From Caldisericales bacterium (GTDB lineage Bacteria; Caldisericota; Caldisericia; Caldisericales; Caldisericaceae), in the NCBI GenBank assembly GCA_015485995.1, contig WFSP01000053.1, forward strand, positions 1 to 30,996: a DNA stretch of 30,996 nucleotides, given 5' to 3'. The notes under the pieces are model-generated. The model saw nothing but the letters and a program-made list of their open reading frames with translations. It had not been told where the DNA came from and ran no database searches. Position 1 is the stretch's first letter; every line of letters starts with the position of its first letter. This document shows, piece after piece, positions 14,757 to 22,969 of the stretch. Made by a program: the position numbers and the translations under genes.

Positions 14757-15257
14757 TTACTCTCCGAGGAATTTTACAATTTCTTTTGTAAAGAACGGTA
14801 GATCGGACGGAGAACGCGAGGTTATGAGGTTTTCGTCAACTACTACCTTTTCGTCTACATATTTTGCCCCTGCATTCTTGAGATCGTCTTTTATTGCATA
14901 GGAACCAGTAAGCGTAACGCCGTTCACAGTATGTGCCGAGATAAGTACCCAACCACCGTGGCAGATTGCTGCAACAAGTTTTTCTTCATCAAACATCTTT
15001 TTTACAAAGTCTAAAATTTTTTGGTTTCTTCTCAATAGGTCTGGGGCATAGCCTCCCGGGATAACAACCCCGTCAAATTCCTTTGCATCGTTAATTGAGA
15101 TTTCAGCGGGGATTGCGAGCCCTGCTTTTGAGTTGTATGTTTTTTTCTCCGGGCCAACAAGAACAGATTCAAAACCTGCTTCTTTTAACCTGTAATAAGG
15201 ATAGATCAGTTCAAATTCGTTAAAATGATCCTCAATAAGTACCGCTATTTTTTTCAT
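14757..15257 (-). CDS. DJ-1/PfpI family protein (predicted deglycase or protease-like)
   Basis: The 166-residue protein is the same length as archaeal PfpI. The nucleophile elbow is AAICHGGW with Cys99 and His100, and the conserved acidic residue is Glu14 in EDHFNEFEL. The family motif GVVIPGGYAPDLLR is at about residues 63-76. The family has been described as intracellular proteases and, more recently, as enzymes acting on glyoxal-derived adducts; which applies here is unknown. It starts at an ATG with AAGGAGGT upstream and leads a four-gene minus-strand cluster with the macro domain, RNase HI and the zinc ribbon. It is divergent from uppP across a 97-bp spacer containing a palindrome. Confidence 0.93.
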   Translation of the reverse strand: MKKIAVLIEDHFNEFELIYPYYRLKEAGFESVLVGPEKKTYNSKAGLAIPAEISINDAKEFDGVVIPGGYAPDLLRRNQKILDFVKKMFDEEKLVAAICHGGWVLISAHTVNGVTLTGSYAIKDDLKNAGAKYVDEKVVVDENLITSRSPSDLPFFTKEIVKFLGE

Positions 15258-15306
15258 AATACCACCTCCTTGTTAATTTTAGCACTTCTTGCTATTTTAT
15301 TAAAGC

Positions 15307-15324
15307 ATATTTTAACTAAAATAT
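15307..15324. promoter_or_regulatory. AT-rich inverted repeat between the divergent pfpI-like gene and uppP
   Basis: ATATTTTA and TAAAATAT form 8-bp arms around a 2-nt AC. The repeat lies in the only promoter-bearing space for both divergent genes, about 30 nt from the uppP start. It may be an operator, but AT-rich palindromes arise by chance in such DNA. A -10-like TATATA for uppP (15324-15329) overlaps its right edge. Confidence 0.35.
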
Positions 15325-15354
15325 ATATAGCACAAAGATGAAAGGAGAAACTTT

Positions 15355-16164
15355 ATGAGCGTATTTAGGGCAATTATTTTAGGAACAATTCAGGGAGCAA
15401 CCGAGTTTTTGCCTGTGAGCAGTTCAGGGAACCTTGTTATTTACCCTGCTATGTTTAAATGGGGTACACCTACGCTTTCATTTGTTATGGCTCTGCATAT
15501 GGGTACGTTTTTTGCCGTATTCTTATATTATATTAAGGATGTGTGGAGGCTTATTCTTGCATTTTTTAATACTTTCAAAAAGCACAAAACTTCTGAAGAA
15601 AAAGCTTACGTACGGTTATTCTGGATGCTTTTTGTAGCGCTTATTCCTGCAGGAGTTGTAGGGGTTTTATATGCAGATAAAATAGGCAAAGTTTTTTCTG
15701 AACCGCATATTGTATCCATTTTCTTGTTTATTACAGCAACAATTCTTATTCTTTCCAGCATTGATTTTAGAAAACAGTGGGATAAAATTGAGGATGTTCG
15801 TTTGAAGCACGCACTATCTATTGGGTTCTTGCAGATTGCTGCTCTTTTCCCCGGTATTTCTCGTTCAGGTTCTACTATAGCAGGTGGTGTTTTTTCTGGG
15901 TTAAATAGAGAAGATGCGGCACGGTTTTCATTCTTGCTTTCTATTCCCACAATTGGCGGAGCTGGGATTCTTGAAATGGGAAGTGCACTAAACGCTTCTA
16001 TTTCCGGAGCTTCTCATGCTGCTATTTTCGCAGGTTTTATTGCTTCATTTGTTGTAGGATTCCTTTCCATTGGGTTTTTCTTTACAGTAATTAAAAAGAC
16101 GAAATTTTACTATTTTGCAATTTACTGTATTATTTTAGGGATACTTGGTTTGATTTTTGCATAA
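15355..16164 (+). CDS. uppP: Undecaprenyl-diphosphate phosphatase (BacA/UppP)
   Basis: The 269-residue membrane enzyme converts undecaprenyl diphosphate to the monophosphate, recycling the lipid carrier for peptidoglycan and other wall polymers. Both signature motifs are present: QGATEFLPVSSSGNLVI (about residues 13-29, including the catalytic Glu17) and PGISRSGSTIAGG with Arg170. About seven hydrophobic segments surround them. The length is normal. The ATG at 15355 has AAAGGAG upstream. The next gene follows 16 nt downstream with its own AGGAGG, so uppP-usp-radical SAM is probably one unit. Confidence 0.96.
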   Translation: MSVFRAIILGTIQGATEFLPVSSSGNLVIYPAMFKWGTPTLSFVMALHMGTFFAVFLYYIKDVWRLILAFFNTFKKHKTSEEKAYVRLFWMLFVALIPAGVVGVLYADKIGKVFSEPHIVSIFLFITATILILSSIDFRKQWDKIEDVRLKHALSIGFLQIAALFPGISRSGSTIAGGVFSGLNREDAARFSFLLSIPTIGGAGILEMGSALNASISGASHAAIFAGFIASFVVGFLSIGFFFTVIKKTKFYYFAIYCIILGILGLIFA

Positions 16165-16180
16165 CGAATAGGAGGAAGAT

Positions 16181-16609
16181 GTGATTAAAAAAATTATTTT
16201 TCCTTATGATTTTTCTGTATTTAGCAAAGCAGCAATTTCATACATAAAGGATTTTGCAAAACTTGGCGCAAAGGGAGTGATTATTGTAACTGTACTCGAG
16301 TATGAAGAGCTTTTTACTCATGTAATGTTTAAAGAAATAGAAATTCAGCGCTTTAAGGAAAAAACAATACAAAGGGTTGAGAATGTTAAAAAGGATTTGG
16401 AGAAATCAGGTTTTTATGTTTCTATTGTTGTAGATTTTGGTATTCCTTCAAAAGTGATTATGCGTACTGCGCTTAGCGAAAAAGCCGATCTCATAGTAAT
16501 GGGTTCACGTGGGAGCAGCGTTCTTTCAAGTATGTTCCTTGGGTCAACAGCAGAAAATGTTTTAAAACGCTCAACAATACCCGTTATGGTAATTCCATCA
16601 AAAGCGTGA
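16181..16609 (+). CDS. Universal stress protein (UspA family)
   Basis: The 142-residue single Usp domain starts IKKIIFPYDFSVFSKAAISY, the usual first strand and helix. The C-terminal nucleotide-binding motif is visible as GSRGSSVLSSMFLGSTAENV, followed by the last strand IPVMVIP. Proteins with this motif generally bind ATP, so this member is probably an ATP-binding type. It is a cytoplasmic dimer in the family, with roles in stress survival that vary by species. The GTG start at 16181 is preceded by AGGAGGA. The last codons overlap the next gene (GTGA). Confidence 0.93.
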   Translation: MIKKIIFPYDFSVFSKAAISYIKDFAKLGAKGVIIVTVLEYEELFTHVMFKEIEIQRFKEKTIQRVENVKKDLEKSGFYVSIVVDFGIPSKVIMRTALSEKADLIVMGSRGSSVLSSMFLGSTAENVLKRSTIPVMVIPSKA

Positions 16610-17874
16610 GTTTTGCAAAATTTGTAGAAAAGATTCTCATTCCTGATTTTTCAAACAAATTTTTCCACATAGAAAGTAAAGACTTTACTCTTCCGGTTTT
16701 AAAATCGCCAGGGCTTTATTTACATATTCCGTTTTGTAACTCTCTCTGCCCTTATTGTCCATACGATAGAATTTTATACAATAAAACATTAGCATATGAA
16801 TACGTAGAGGCATTAAAAAAAGAAATTGAAATGAAAGCATCCATTATAGGAAACGTCAAGATTCCCTCTCTATATATAGGAGGGGGTACTCCCACGACGA
16901 TTATCGAAAAACTTCCTGATTTAATTGAAACTTTTAGGGATAGCTTTGAATTCGGTGGAAATATTTTTATAGAAACAAATCCTCATGATATTACCGACGA
17001 AAATATGCGTATCCTTAAAGATATTGGCGTTTCTATGATAAGTATCGGGGTGCAGTCTTTTCACAATAAGCTTTTGAAACTTATCGGTAGGAATTACGAT
17101 GAGAAAGTTGCGCGTGAATCCGTTAGAATTGCTAAAAAGTATTTTGATAGCATTAATGTGGATTTAATGTTCGCGCTTCCCGGCCAAAAGGAAGAAGATT
17201 TTTATTTCGATTTGAGCGAAGCAGTAAAAACGGGTGTCAGTCAAATTACTGCCTATCCCCTTTTTACGTTTCCGTATTCGTCAGGAGGAAGGTTTTTGAA
17301 GCTTAAAAATGTAAAGTTACCAGATTTCTTTACAAGAAAAAGAATGTTTGAACTTATGCATGATTATCTCCTGCAAAAAGAGTTTTACCCAGTTTCTGTG
17401 TGGGGGTTTAAGAGGGGGCATTCCCTGGAATTCTCTTCTGTAACAAGAACTGAGTATATAGGCTTTGGCGTAAGTGCAGCGACAAAGGTTAAAAATGCTT
17501 TTTATATGAATACATTTTCAGTGCCGCACTATATTGAGAAGGTTTCGAATGGTGAATTTGCAGAAGTAGTAAAAATGAATTATACGAATCTTATGGATGA
17601 CTATTATTATCTTTATTGGAAGCTATACGAAACACGTATTCCAGTAAAGGAATTCTTAATAAGGTTTTCGTCCGGGGCAGGAAGAAAGGGATATATTCTT
17701 TTAAAACTATTATTTCTCACAGGAATGGTCAGGCGGGGCGAAAATCAATACATACTAACAAAAAGGGGTATGTTCTATATTCACCTTATGCAAAATCATT
17801 TCTCTATGAATTATATTAGCAAGGTGTGGTCAAAAATGCTTCTGAATGAAGAACCTCAAGAAATACTTCTTTAA
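16606..17874 (+). CDS. HemW-like radical SAM protein
   Basis: The 422-residue radical SAM protein has Cys44, Cys48 and Cys51 in IPFCNSLCPYCPY for the [4Fe-4S] cluster. Other HemW/HemN-type marks are YIGGGTPTTI (about residues 89-98), SIGVQSFHNKLLKLIGR (about 145-161), DLMFALPGQ and EYIGFGVSA. It lacks the extra Cys of true HemN (CxxxCxxCxC), so a coproporphyrinogen oxidase activity is unlikely and a HemW-like heme-handling role is closer. The N-terminus is about 35 residues longer than typical HemW, which usually begins near the YLHIPFC segment. No other heme gene is in the window. The GTG overlaps the universal-stress stop by 4 nt, and the stop is shared with the convergent RidA gene. Confidence 0.82.
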   Translation: MSFAKFVEKILIPDFSNKFFHIESKDFTLPVLKSPGLYLHIPFCNSLCPYCPYDRILYNKTLAYEYVEALKKEIEMKASIIGNVKIPSLYIGGGTPTTIIEKLPDLIETFRDSFEFGGNIFIETNPHDITDENMRILKDIGVSMISIGVQSFHNKLLKLIGRNYDEKVARESVRIAKKYFDSINVDLMFALPGQKEEDFYFDLSEAVKTGVSQITAYPLFTFPYSSGGRFLKLKNVKLPDFFTRKRMFELMHDYLLQKEFYPVSVWGFKRGHSLEFSSVTRTEYIGFGVSAATKVKNAFYMNTFSVPHYIEKVSNGEFAEVVKMNYTNLMDDYYYLYWKLYETRIPVKEFLIRFSSGAGRKGYILLKLLFLTGMVRRGENQYILTKRGMFYIHLMQNHFSMNYISKVWSKMLLNEEPQEILL

Positions 17875-18323
17875 ATTTCCGCTATAAGGCTTACTTCCAT
17901 AGCTGCTCCTGCAGGAAGTGTGCTTACTCCTATGGCGAGCCGTGAATGCTTGCCTTTGTCTCCGAATACTTTTACAAAGGTATCAGAAACAGTATTCATT
18001 ACTTTTGATTGTTCGGTAAAGTCATTTGTAGAGTTAATAAACCCCTGCAAGCGTATAATTTGCTTTACTCTGTCCAGGTCTTTTATGGCATTCTTTAGAT
18101 TTGCTATTAGTTGTAGTGCACACAGTTCCGCAATTTCTTTTCCAGTTTCTACGGTAAGTTCATTTCCGAATCTTCCTTTTATGATTTTACCGTTCTTAAT
18201 TGGGATAACACCAGAAAGGTAAATAAAGCTTCCTGCTTTTACTGCTGTAACATAGTTTCCGATGCTTTTGGACGGTGAGGGCAAAATAATTCTCATTTTT
18301 TCCATTCTCTCTTCAATTTTCAT
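17871..18323 (-). CDS. RidA (YjgF/YER057c/UK114) family protein
   Basis: The 150-residue protein has the RidA fold signatures: NYVTAVKAGSFIYLSGVIP (about residues 23-41), a middle helix with CALQLIANLKNAI, and the C-terminal HSRLAIGVSTLPAGAAMEVS (about 123-142). Canonical RidA deaminates enamine/imine intermediates. The N-terminus KIEERMEKMRIILP and the length fit a longer subgroup rather than the canonical ~128-residue RidA, so the substrate is open. The ATG at 18323 is chosen because GGAGG lies about 9 nt upstream. A longer reading frame exists to 18374 but would enclose that site. The stop overlaps the HemW-like gene by 4 nt. Confidence 0.9.
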   Translation of the reverse strand: MKIEERMEKMRIILPSPSKSIGNYVTAVKAGSFIYLSGVIPIKNGKIIKGRFGNELTVETGKEIAELCALQLIANLKNAIKDLDRVKQIIRLQGFINSTNDFTEQSKVMNTVSDTFVKVFGDKGKHSRLAIGVSTLPAGAAMEVSLIAEI

Positions 18324-18395
18324 ACATATCGCCTCCTGCATATATTCTATCACAAAACAGCGCAATTTATTCAATCATTTGTGAATCAAAAGGAC

Positions 18396-18423
18396 TTGAC
18401 AATACTCTATAAATTTGTATATT
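18396..18423 (+). promoter_or_regulatory. Strong putative promoter of tRNA-Ala (and possibly leuS)
   Basis: A perfect TTGACA (18396-18401) and TATATT (18418-18423) have a 16-bp spacer. Predicted transcription begins near 18430, only a few bases before the tRNA 5' end. Confidence 0.75.
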
Positions 18424-18433
18424 GTGTTGGAGT

Positions 18434-18509
18434 GGGGCTATAGCTCAGCTGGGAGAGCGCCTCCTTGGCGTGGAGGAGGTCAGGGGTTCAAATCCCCTTA
18501 GCTCCACCA
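18434..18509 (+). tRNA. tRNA-Ala (anticodon GGC)
   Basis: A 76-nt cloverleaf is readable: acceptor GGGGCTA pairs with TAGCTCC; D arm GCTC/GAGC; anticodon stem CCTCC/GGAGG with loop TTGGCGT, giving anticodon GGC; T stem AGGGG/CCCCT with loop TTCAAAT; discriminator A and an encoded CCA (18507-18509). The G3-U70 wobble pair, the main alanine identity element, is present, supporting the assignment independently of the anticodon. Confidence 0.98.
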
Positions 18510-18531
18510 AATTTTTTATTAAGAGGTTATA

Positions 18532-20991
18532 ATGGAAAAATACGACTTTTTATTTATTCAGAAAAAATGGCAAAAATACTGGGAAGAGCATAATTTTTAT
18601 AGGGCTGAAGATTTTTCTGATAAGCCCAAATATTACATTCTTGTAATGTTCCCCTATCCTTCTGGTTCTGGTTTGCATGTGGGGCATTGCAGGAACTATA
18701 TACCTGCAGATGTTATTGCACGCTACAAACGGATGAAAGGTTTTAACGTTTTGCATCCCATTGGATATGACGCTTTTGGTTTGCCTGCTGAGAACTATGC
18801 AATTCAAAAAGGCATCCCTCCCAAGATTGTTACACAAAACAATATTAAAACTTTTAGAAGGCAGCTTAGGATGTTAGGGCTTTCTTATGATTGGTCCAGG
18901 GAAATTAATACTTCTGATCCGGAGTACTATAAATGGACGGAATGGTTTTTTGAACTTTTGTACAAAAGAGGCCTTGCTCATGAAAATGTGAGCTCTGAGT
19001 GGTGGTGCCCGCATTGTAAAACAATTCTTGCGAACGAGCAGGTTATAGATGGTAAATGTTGGAGATGCGGAACTCCTGTGGTTAAAAAAGAGCTAAAAGA
19101 ATGGTTTTTTAAGATAACATCTTATGCAGATAAATTACTTGATGATTTGAATAATATAGACTGGCCAGAGAGGATAAAATCGATGCAAAGGAATTGGATT
19201 GGGAAAAGTAAAGGGGCTGAAGTAAATTTTGTAGCCGTAGATCCTTCTGGAAACGAGCACAATGTTCCAGTTTTTACTACAAGAGTAGATACAATATTTG
19301 GAGTAACATTCCTTGTTCTTGCACCGGAACATCCTCTTGTAAAAAAGGTTACTACCAGGGAAAACATTGAGAAAGTTGAAAAGTACCTTGAAGATGCGCA
19401 GAGAAAACGTGAAATCGACCGGCTTTCTACCGAGAAAGAAAAAACGGGAATATTTACCGGAAGTTATGCCATAAATCCTCTAAACGGAGAGAAAGTACCC
19501 ATATATATTGGTGACTATGTTGTTTATTCCTATGGGACTGGGGCAGTAATGGGGGTTCCTGCACATGATTTACGAGATTTTGTTTTTGCAAAAAAACATA
19601 GTATTCCTATTAAGCAGGTAATAAGTCCGGCAGGTAAGGAAACAGAATTAAACGAAGCATATACTGAGGATGGTATCCTGGTAAACTCGGGGAAATTTAG
19701 TGGCTTAAAAAGCGCTGAGGCACGAGAAAAAATTGTTTCTTATATGGAAGAGAAAGGAATTGGAAATAGTATCGTACGATATCATATCAGGGATTGGATC
19801 ATTTCGAGACAAAGATATTGGGGTGCTCCTATACCAATTGTTCATTGCCCTGTACATGGGGCTGTCCCTGTACCGGAAGAAGATTTGCCTGTGCTTCTGC
19901 CTGACGAAGTGGATTTTACTCCGAGAGACAGTGGAGAGTCTCCTCTTGCAAATGACCCTGACTTTGTGAATACGACTTGCCCGGTTTGTGGTAAGCCATC
20001 TGAGCGTGAAACTGATACGCAGGACGGTTTTGCCTGTTCTTCATGGTATTTCTTGCGCTATGCGGACCCTCATAATGATAAAGAGCCCTTTAGCAGGGAT
20101 AAAGTGAATTATTGGCTCCCTGTTGACCTTTATATAGGTGGTGCTGAGCATGCTGTAATGCATCTTCTTTACTCTCGTTTCTATACCCATGTGTTATATG
20201 ATGCAGGCTTAATCGGATTTAAAGAGCCGTTTAAAAAACTTTTGAATCAGGGAATGATTTTAGGGCCAGATCACCAGAAGATGAGCAAATCGAAAGGCAA
20301 TGTAATTAATCCAGATGACGTGATAAAGAAATACGGAACGGATACTTTACGTGCGTATGTTCTGTTTATCGGCCCCTTTGATACTGACGCAGCGTGGAGT
20401 ACTGAAGGCATTAACGGAGTACACAGATTTATTAATAGATTCTGGAATTTGTTTGCTAATTTAGCGGATAGCAATAAAGTTTTATCTTTTGATAGCGAAA
20501 AAGAAATTTCGGTTGTTACAGATAAATGGATACGGAAAATAACAAAGCAGATGGAGAGTTTTAAATTTAATACAATGCTTAGCAGTTTTATGGAGTGGCT
20601 TAATTATCTCGTAAAAATTTCGAATGAGAACAAAGATATTATTTATACAAAAGCATTTAGAAATTCGGTAGAAACTTTTGTACAGATGATTGCCCCTGCT
20701 GTGCCTCATGTTAGTGAAGAACTCTGGCATATGTTGGGGCATAGTGAAAGTGTTCATCTTTCTAAGTGGCCTGAACCGAAAGGAATACACAAAGAAGACA
20801 AAACAGATATCATAATAGAGGTTAATGGTAAACTCAGGGATAAGGTAAAAGTTGCTAAAGGGCTATCCGAGGAAGAAGTAAAAGAAATTGCTTTTGCCAG
20901 CTCTAAAGTAGAAAAGTTTGTAGAAGGTAAAGATATTGGAAGAATAATTTTTGTTAAAGATAAATTGCTTAACATTGTATTAAAGAGATAA
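18532..20991 (+). CDS. leuS: Leucine--tRNA ligase
   Basis: This 819-residue class I synthetase charges tRNA-Leu in the cytoplasm. The HIGH-type motif is PYPSGSGLHVGHCRNY (about residues 42-57), and the second signature is KMSKSKGNVINPDD (about 583-596). A zinc-binding insertion shows CPHC and CWRC (about 160-185). The CP1 editing domain (about 220-420) includes TTRVDTIFGVTFL and YGTGAVMGVPAHD. An anticodon-binding helical domain and a small C-terminal domain follow. Normal bacterial length. The ATG has AAGAGG upstream and lies 22 nt after the tRNA-Ala CCA end, with no separate strong promoter, so the tRNA and leuS may share a transcript. Confidence 0.97.
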   Translation: MEKYDFLFIQKKWQKYWEEHNFYRAEDFSDKPKYYILVMFPYPSGSGLHVGHCRNYIPADVIARYKRMKGFNVLHPIGYDAFGLPAENYAIQKGIPPKIVTQNNIKTFRRQLRMLGLSYDWSREINTSDPEYYKWTEWFFELLYKRGLAHENVSSEWWCPHCKTILANEQVIDGKCWRCGTPVVKKELKEWFFKITSYADKLLDDLNNIDWPERIKSMQRNWIGKSKGAEVNFVAVDPSGNEHNVPVFTTRVDTIFGVTFLVLAPEHPLVKKVTTRENIEKVEKYLEDAQRKREIDRLSTEKEKTGIFTGSYAINPLNGEKVPIYIGDYVVYSYGTGAVMGVPAHDLRDFVFAKKHSIPIKQVISPAGKETELNEAYTEDGILVNSGKFSGLKSAEAREKIVSYMEEKGIGNSIVRYHIRDWIISRQRYWGAPIPIVHCPVHGAVPVPEEDLPVLLPDEVDFTPRDSGESPLANDPDFVNTTCPVCGKPSERETDTQDGFACSSWYFLRYADPHNDKEPFSRDKVNYWLPVDLYIGGAEHAVMHLLYSRFYTHVLYDAGLIGFKEPFKKLLNQGMILGPDHQKMSKSKGNVINPDDVIKKYGTDTLRAYVLFIGPFDTDAAWSTEGINGVHRFINRFWNLFANLADSNKVLSFDSEKEISVVTDKWIRKITKQMESFKFNTMLSSFMEWLNYLVKISNENKDIIYTKAFRNSVETFVQMIAPAVPHVSEELWHMLGHSESVHLSKWPEPKGIHKEDKTDIIIEVNGKLRDKVKVAKGLSEEEVKEIAFASSKVEKFVEGKDIGRIIFVKDKLLNIVLKR

Positions 20992-21002
20992 ATGTGTATA
21001 AT
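20975..21002 (+). promoter_or_regulatory. Putative promoter of the rpmF-plsX-rnc-ftsY run
   Basis: TTGTAT (20975-20980) inside the end of leuS and a perfect TATAAT (20997-21002) have a 16-bp spacer. Predicted transcription starts near 21009, giving a leader of about 28 nt with GAGGAG before rpmF. Confidence 0.65.
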
Positions 21003-21036
21003 AAATTGTTTAATAAATGAGAGGAGTTGATAAAAA

Positions 21037-21240
21037 ATGGCAAACCCAAAGAAAAAGACAACGAAGAGTAAGAAGAGAATGAGACAGTGGAAGGAGAAGA
21101 AGAGTTCTCCGAATTTAGTTGAGTGTCCTCATTGTCATCACCTTATCCTTCCGCATCATGTATGCCCATACTGTGGTTATTATGAAGGCAAGCCTGTAAT
21201 TTCAGTGGAGAAGAAAAAGAAGAAAGAGAAAGCTGCATAG
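21037..21240 (+). CDS. rpmF: 50S ribosomal protein bL32
   Basis: The 67-residue ribosomal protein begins MANPKKKTTKSKKRMRQW, the standard bL32 start. A zinc-binding set of two pairs, CPHC and CPYC (about residues 32-35 and 45-48), marks the Cys-containing form. The Lys-rich tail is somewhat longer than usual. GAGGAG is upstream. The TAG stop is directly followed by the plsX ATG, as in the rpmF-plsX order of many bacteria. Confidence 0.96.
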   Translation: MANPKKKTTKSKKRMRQWKEKKSSPNLVECPHCHHLILPHHVCPYCGYYEGKPVISVEKKKKKEKAA

Positions 21241-22254
21241 ATGAGAATTGCTCTTGATGGAATGGGGGGTGACTATGCCCCCCGTGAAATTATTAAAGGC
21301 GCAATAGAAGCTTTAAAAGAATTAAAAGATTTGTATATTGTAGTAACCGGAAATGAAGTTGACATAAGGCAAGAACTTGCTAAGTTTTCTGAATCTCTAA
21401 CAGACCGCATCTCTGTATATCCTACCGAACAGGTTATTACAATGCATGATCATCCTAAGGACGCACTTCTTATGAAAAAAAAGTCTTCCTTATATAAAGC
21501 GGTTGAGCTTGTTAAAGACGGTGATGTTGTAGGAATAGTGAGCGCTGGAAATACCGGTGCACAAATGGCTATTTCATTGTTTGTTCTTGGAAGGATGAAA
21601 GGTATTCTGCGGCCTGCGATAGCAGTTCCGTTGCCTTATCCCGGAGGGAAAATGGGGATATTAATTGACGGGGGTGCAAATGCCGATTGCGACGAAAGAA
21701 TACTTTTGCAGTTTGCACTTCTTGGTAAAGTTTATCTTGAAAATATTTTAGGAAAAAATGTAACCATAGGATTGTTAAATATAGGTATGGAGCGAGAGAA
21801 AGGTTCTAAGCTTGCGCAGAAAGCATACACTATTATGGAAAAAACTTTTGAAAATTTTAAAGGTAATGTAGAGGGGAATGAGTTGTTAAGCGGTAGAGTG
21901 GATGTAATTGTTACAGATGGCTTTACCGGCAATATTGCACTCAAGTCTGTAGAAGGAGTGGCTGAGCGCATTTTGAGTGCTTTTAGGGATGAGATAAAAA
22001 GAAGTAAATTTGCTGCATTTAGTGCATTAATGATGAGAAAGAATTTAAAAAACCTTTTTAAGCAATTTGATTACGAAACTTTCGGAGGTTCTCCTCTATT
22101 AGGCGTTAATGGAATATCTATTATCGCGCATGGAAGGTCTTCCTTCGTTGCGATTAAAAATGCGATTAAAATGTGCTATAAAATGGAAAAAGAAAAGGTA
22201 TTAGAAAAAACAATCAAGCAACTTGGCAATGAGAATTTTGAAAGAAACAATTGA
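21241..22254 (+). CDS. plsX: Phosphate acyltransferase PlsX
   Basis: This 337-residue peripheral membrane enzyme makes acyl-phosphate from acyl-ACP for phospholipid synthesis. Family motifs are the start IALDGMGGDYAPREIIKGA, the SAGNTGAQMA loop (about residues 101-110), the LIDGGANAD segment and GFTGNIALKSVEG. Normal length. The ATG follows the rpmF stop with no gap, and only a weak purine-rich Shine-Dalgarno lies inside rpmF, so initiation may rely on coupling. The genes that often follow plsX (fabD, fabG, acpP) are absent; rnc overlaps its end directly. Confidence 0.96.
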   Translation: MRIALDGMGGDYAPREIIKGAIEALKELKDLYIVVTGNEVDIRQELAKFSESLTDRISVYPTEQVITMHDHPKDALLMKKKSSLYKAVELVKDGDVVGIVSAGNTGAQMAISLFVLGRMKGILRPAIAVPLPYPGGKMGILIDGGANADCDERILLQFALLGKVYLENILGKNVTIGLLNIGMEREKGSKLAQKAYTIMEKTFENFKGNVEGNELLSGRVDVIVTDGFTGNIALKSVEGVAERILSAFRDEIKRSKFAAFSALMMRKNLKNLFKQFDYETFGGSPLLGVNGISIIAHGRSSFVAIKNAIKMCYKMEKEKVLEKTIKQLGNENFERNN

Positions 22255-22969
22255 CAAAAAACTACAAAAATTAGAAAATTTGTTAGGTAAAAAAATTGAA
22301 GATAAGCATCGGAAACTATTTATTACTTCAATTACTCACTCTTCTTTCAGCGGTGAGTTTCCTGAATATCCTTCTAATGAAAGACTCGAGTTCTTAGGTG
22401 ACTCTGTAATATCTCTTGTTGTAACTCACTACTTGTTTAAACATTTTCCAGATTTGCCTGAGGGTGAACTTAGCAAAAAACGGGCATACCTTGTTAGTGA
22501 AAGGGGCCTTTCTGAGAAGGCAATGGAAATTAACCTTGGTGATATATTGCTTTTTGGAAAAGGTGAGGAAAAGAATGGGGGCAGGTTTAAGAGAGCGCTC
22601 CTTGCCGATGCTCTTGAATCACTTGTTGCTGCTATCTTCCTTGCTCGCGGGTTCAAAAGAACAGAATTTTTTGTCTTGAAGATTTTTAAAAAGAATCTGG
22701 AACAGATAAAAGATATGGAAACTACAGATTTTAAAACACGCCTTCAAGAAATTTTACAAAAAGCGTTTCATGAAGTACCTAATTATGAAATTGTTAGCGA
22801 GGATGGAAGCCCGACAAATAAACGTTTTGTTGCCAGAGTTTTGATAAAGGACAGAGTTCTTGGGAAAGGTGAGGGTGGCTCTAAAAAGGATGCGGAAGAA
22901 GAGGCAGCTAAGGAGGCGTTGAGTAGTGGGTTTATTCGGGAAGCTAAAAAAACTGCTGAGGAGAAATAA
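22229..22969 (+). CDS. rnc: Ribonuclease III
   Basis: The 246-residue double-strand-specific endonuclease has an RNase III domain with the signature NERLEFLGDSVISL (about residues 50-63) and the second acidic site DALESLVAAIFL (about 128-139). A C-terminal dsRNA-binding domain (about 165-238) ends with GKGEGGSKKDAEEEAAKEAL. The enzyme processes rRNA precursors and other structured RNAs. The ATG at 22229 overlaps plsX by 26 nt; a TTG at 22223 is the alternative and changes little. No clear Shine-Dalgarno is seen. The end overlaps ftsY by 44 nt, and the ftsY ribosome-binding site lies inside rnc. Confidence 0.95.
   Translation: MRILKETIDKKLQKLENLLGKKIEDKHRKLFITSITHSSFSGEFPEYPSNERLEFLGDSVISLVVTHYLFKHFPDLPEGELSKKRAYLVSERGLSEKAMEINLGDILLFGKGEEKNGGRFKRALLADALESLVAAIFLARGFKRTEFFVLKIFKKNLEQIKDMETTDFKTRLQEILQKAFHEVPNYEIVSEDGSPTNKRFVARVLIKDRVLGKGEGGSKKDAEEEAAKEALSSGFIREAKKTAEEK

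Noticed and set aside
16606..17874. Oxygen-independent coproporphyrinogen III oxidase HemN
   Set aside because: The cluster motif is CxxxCxxC without the fourth Cys of HemN, and no other heme gene is present; HemW-like is the better call.
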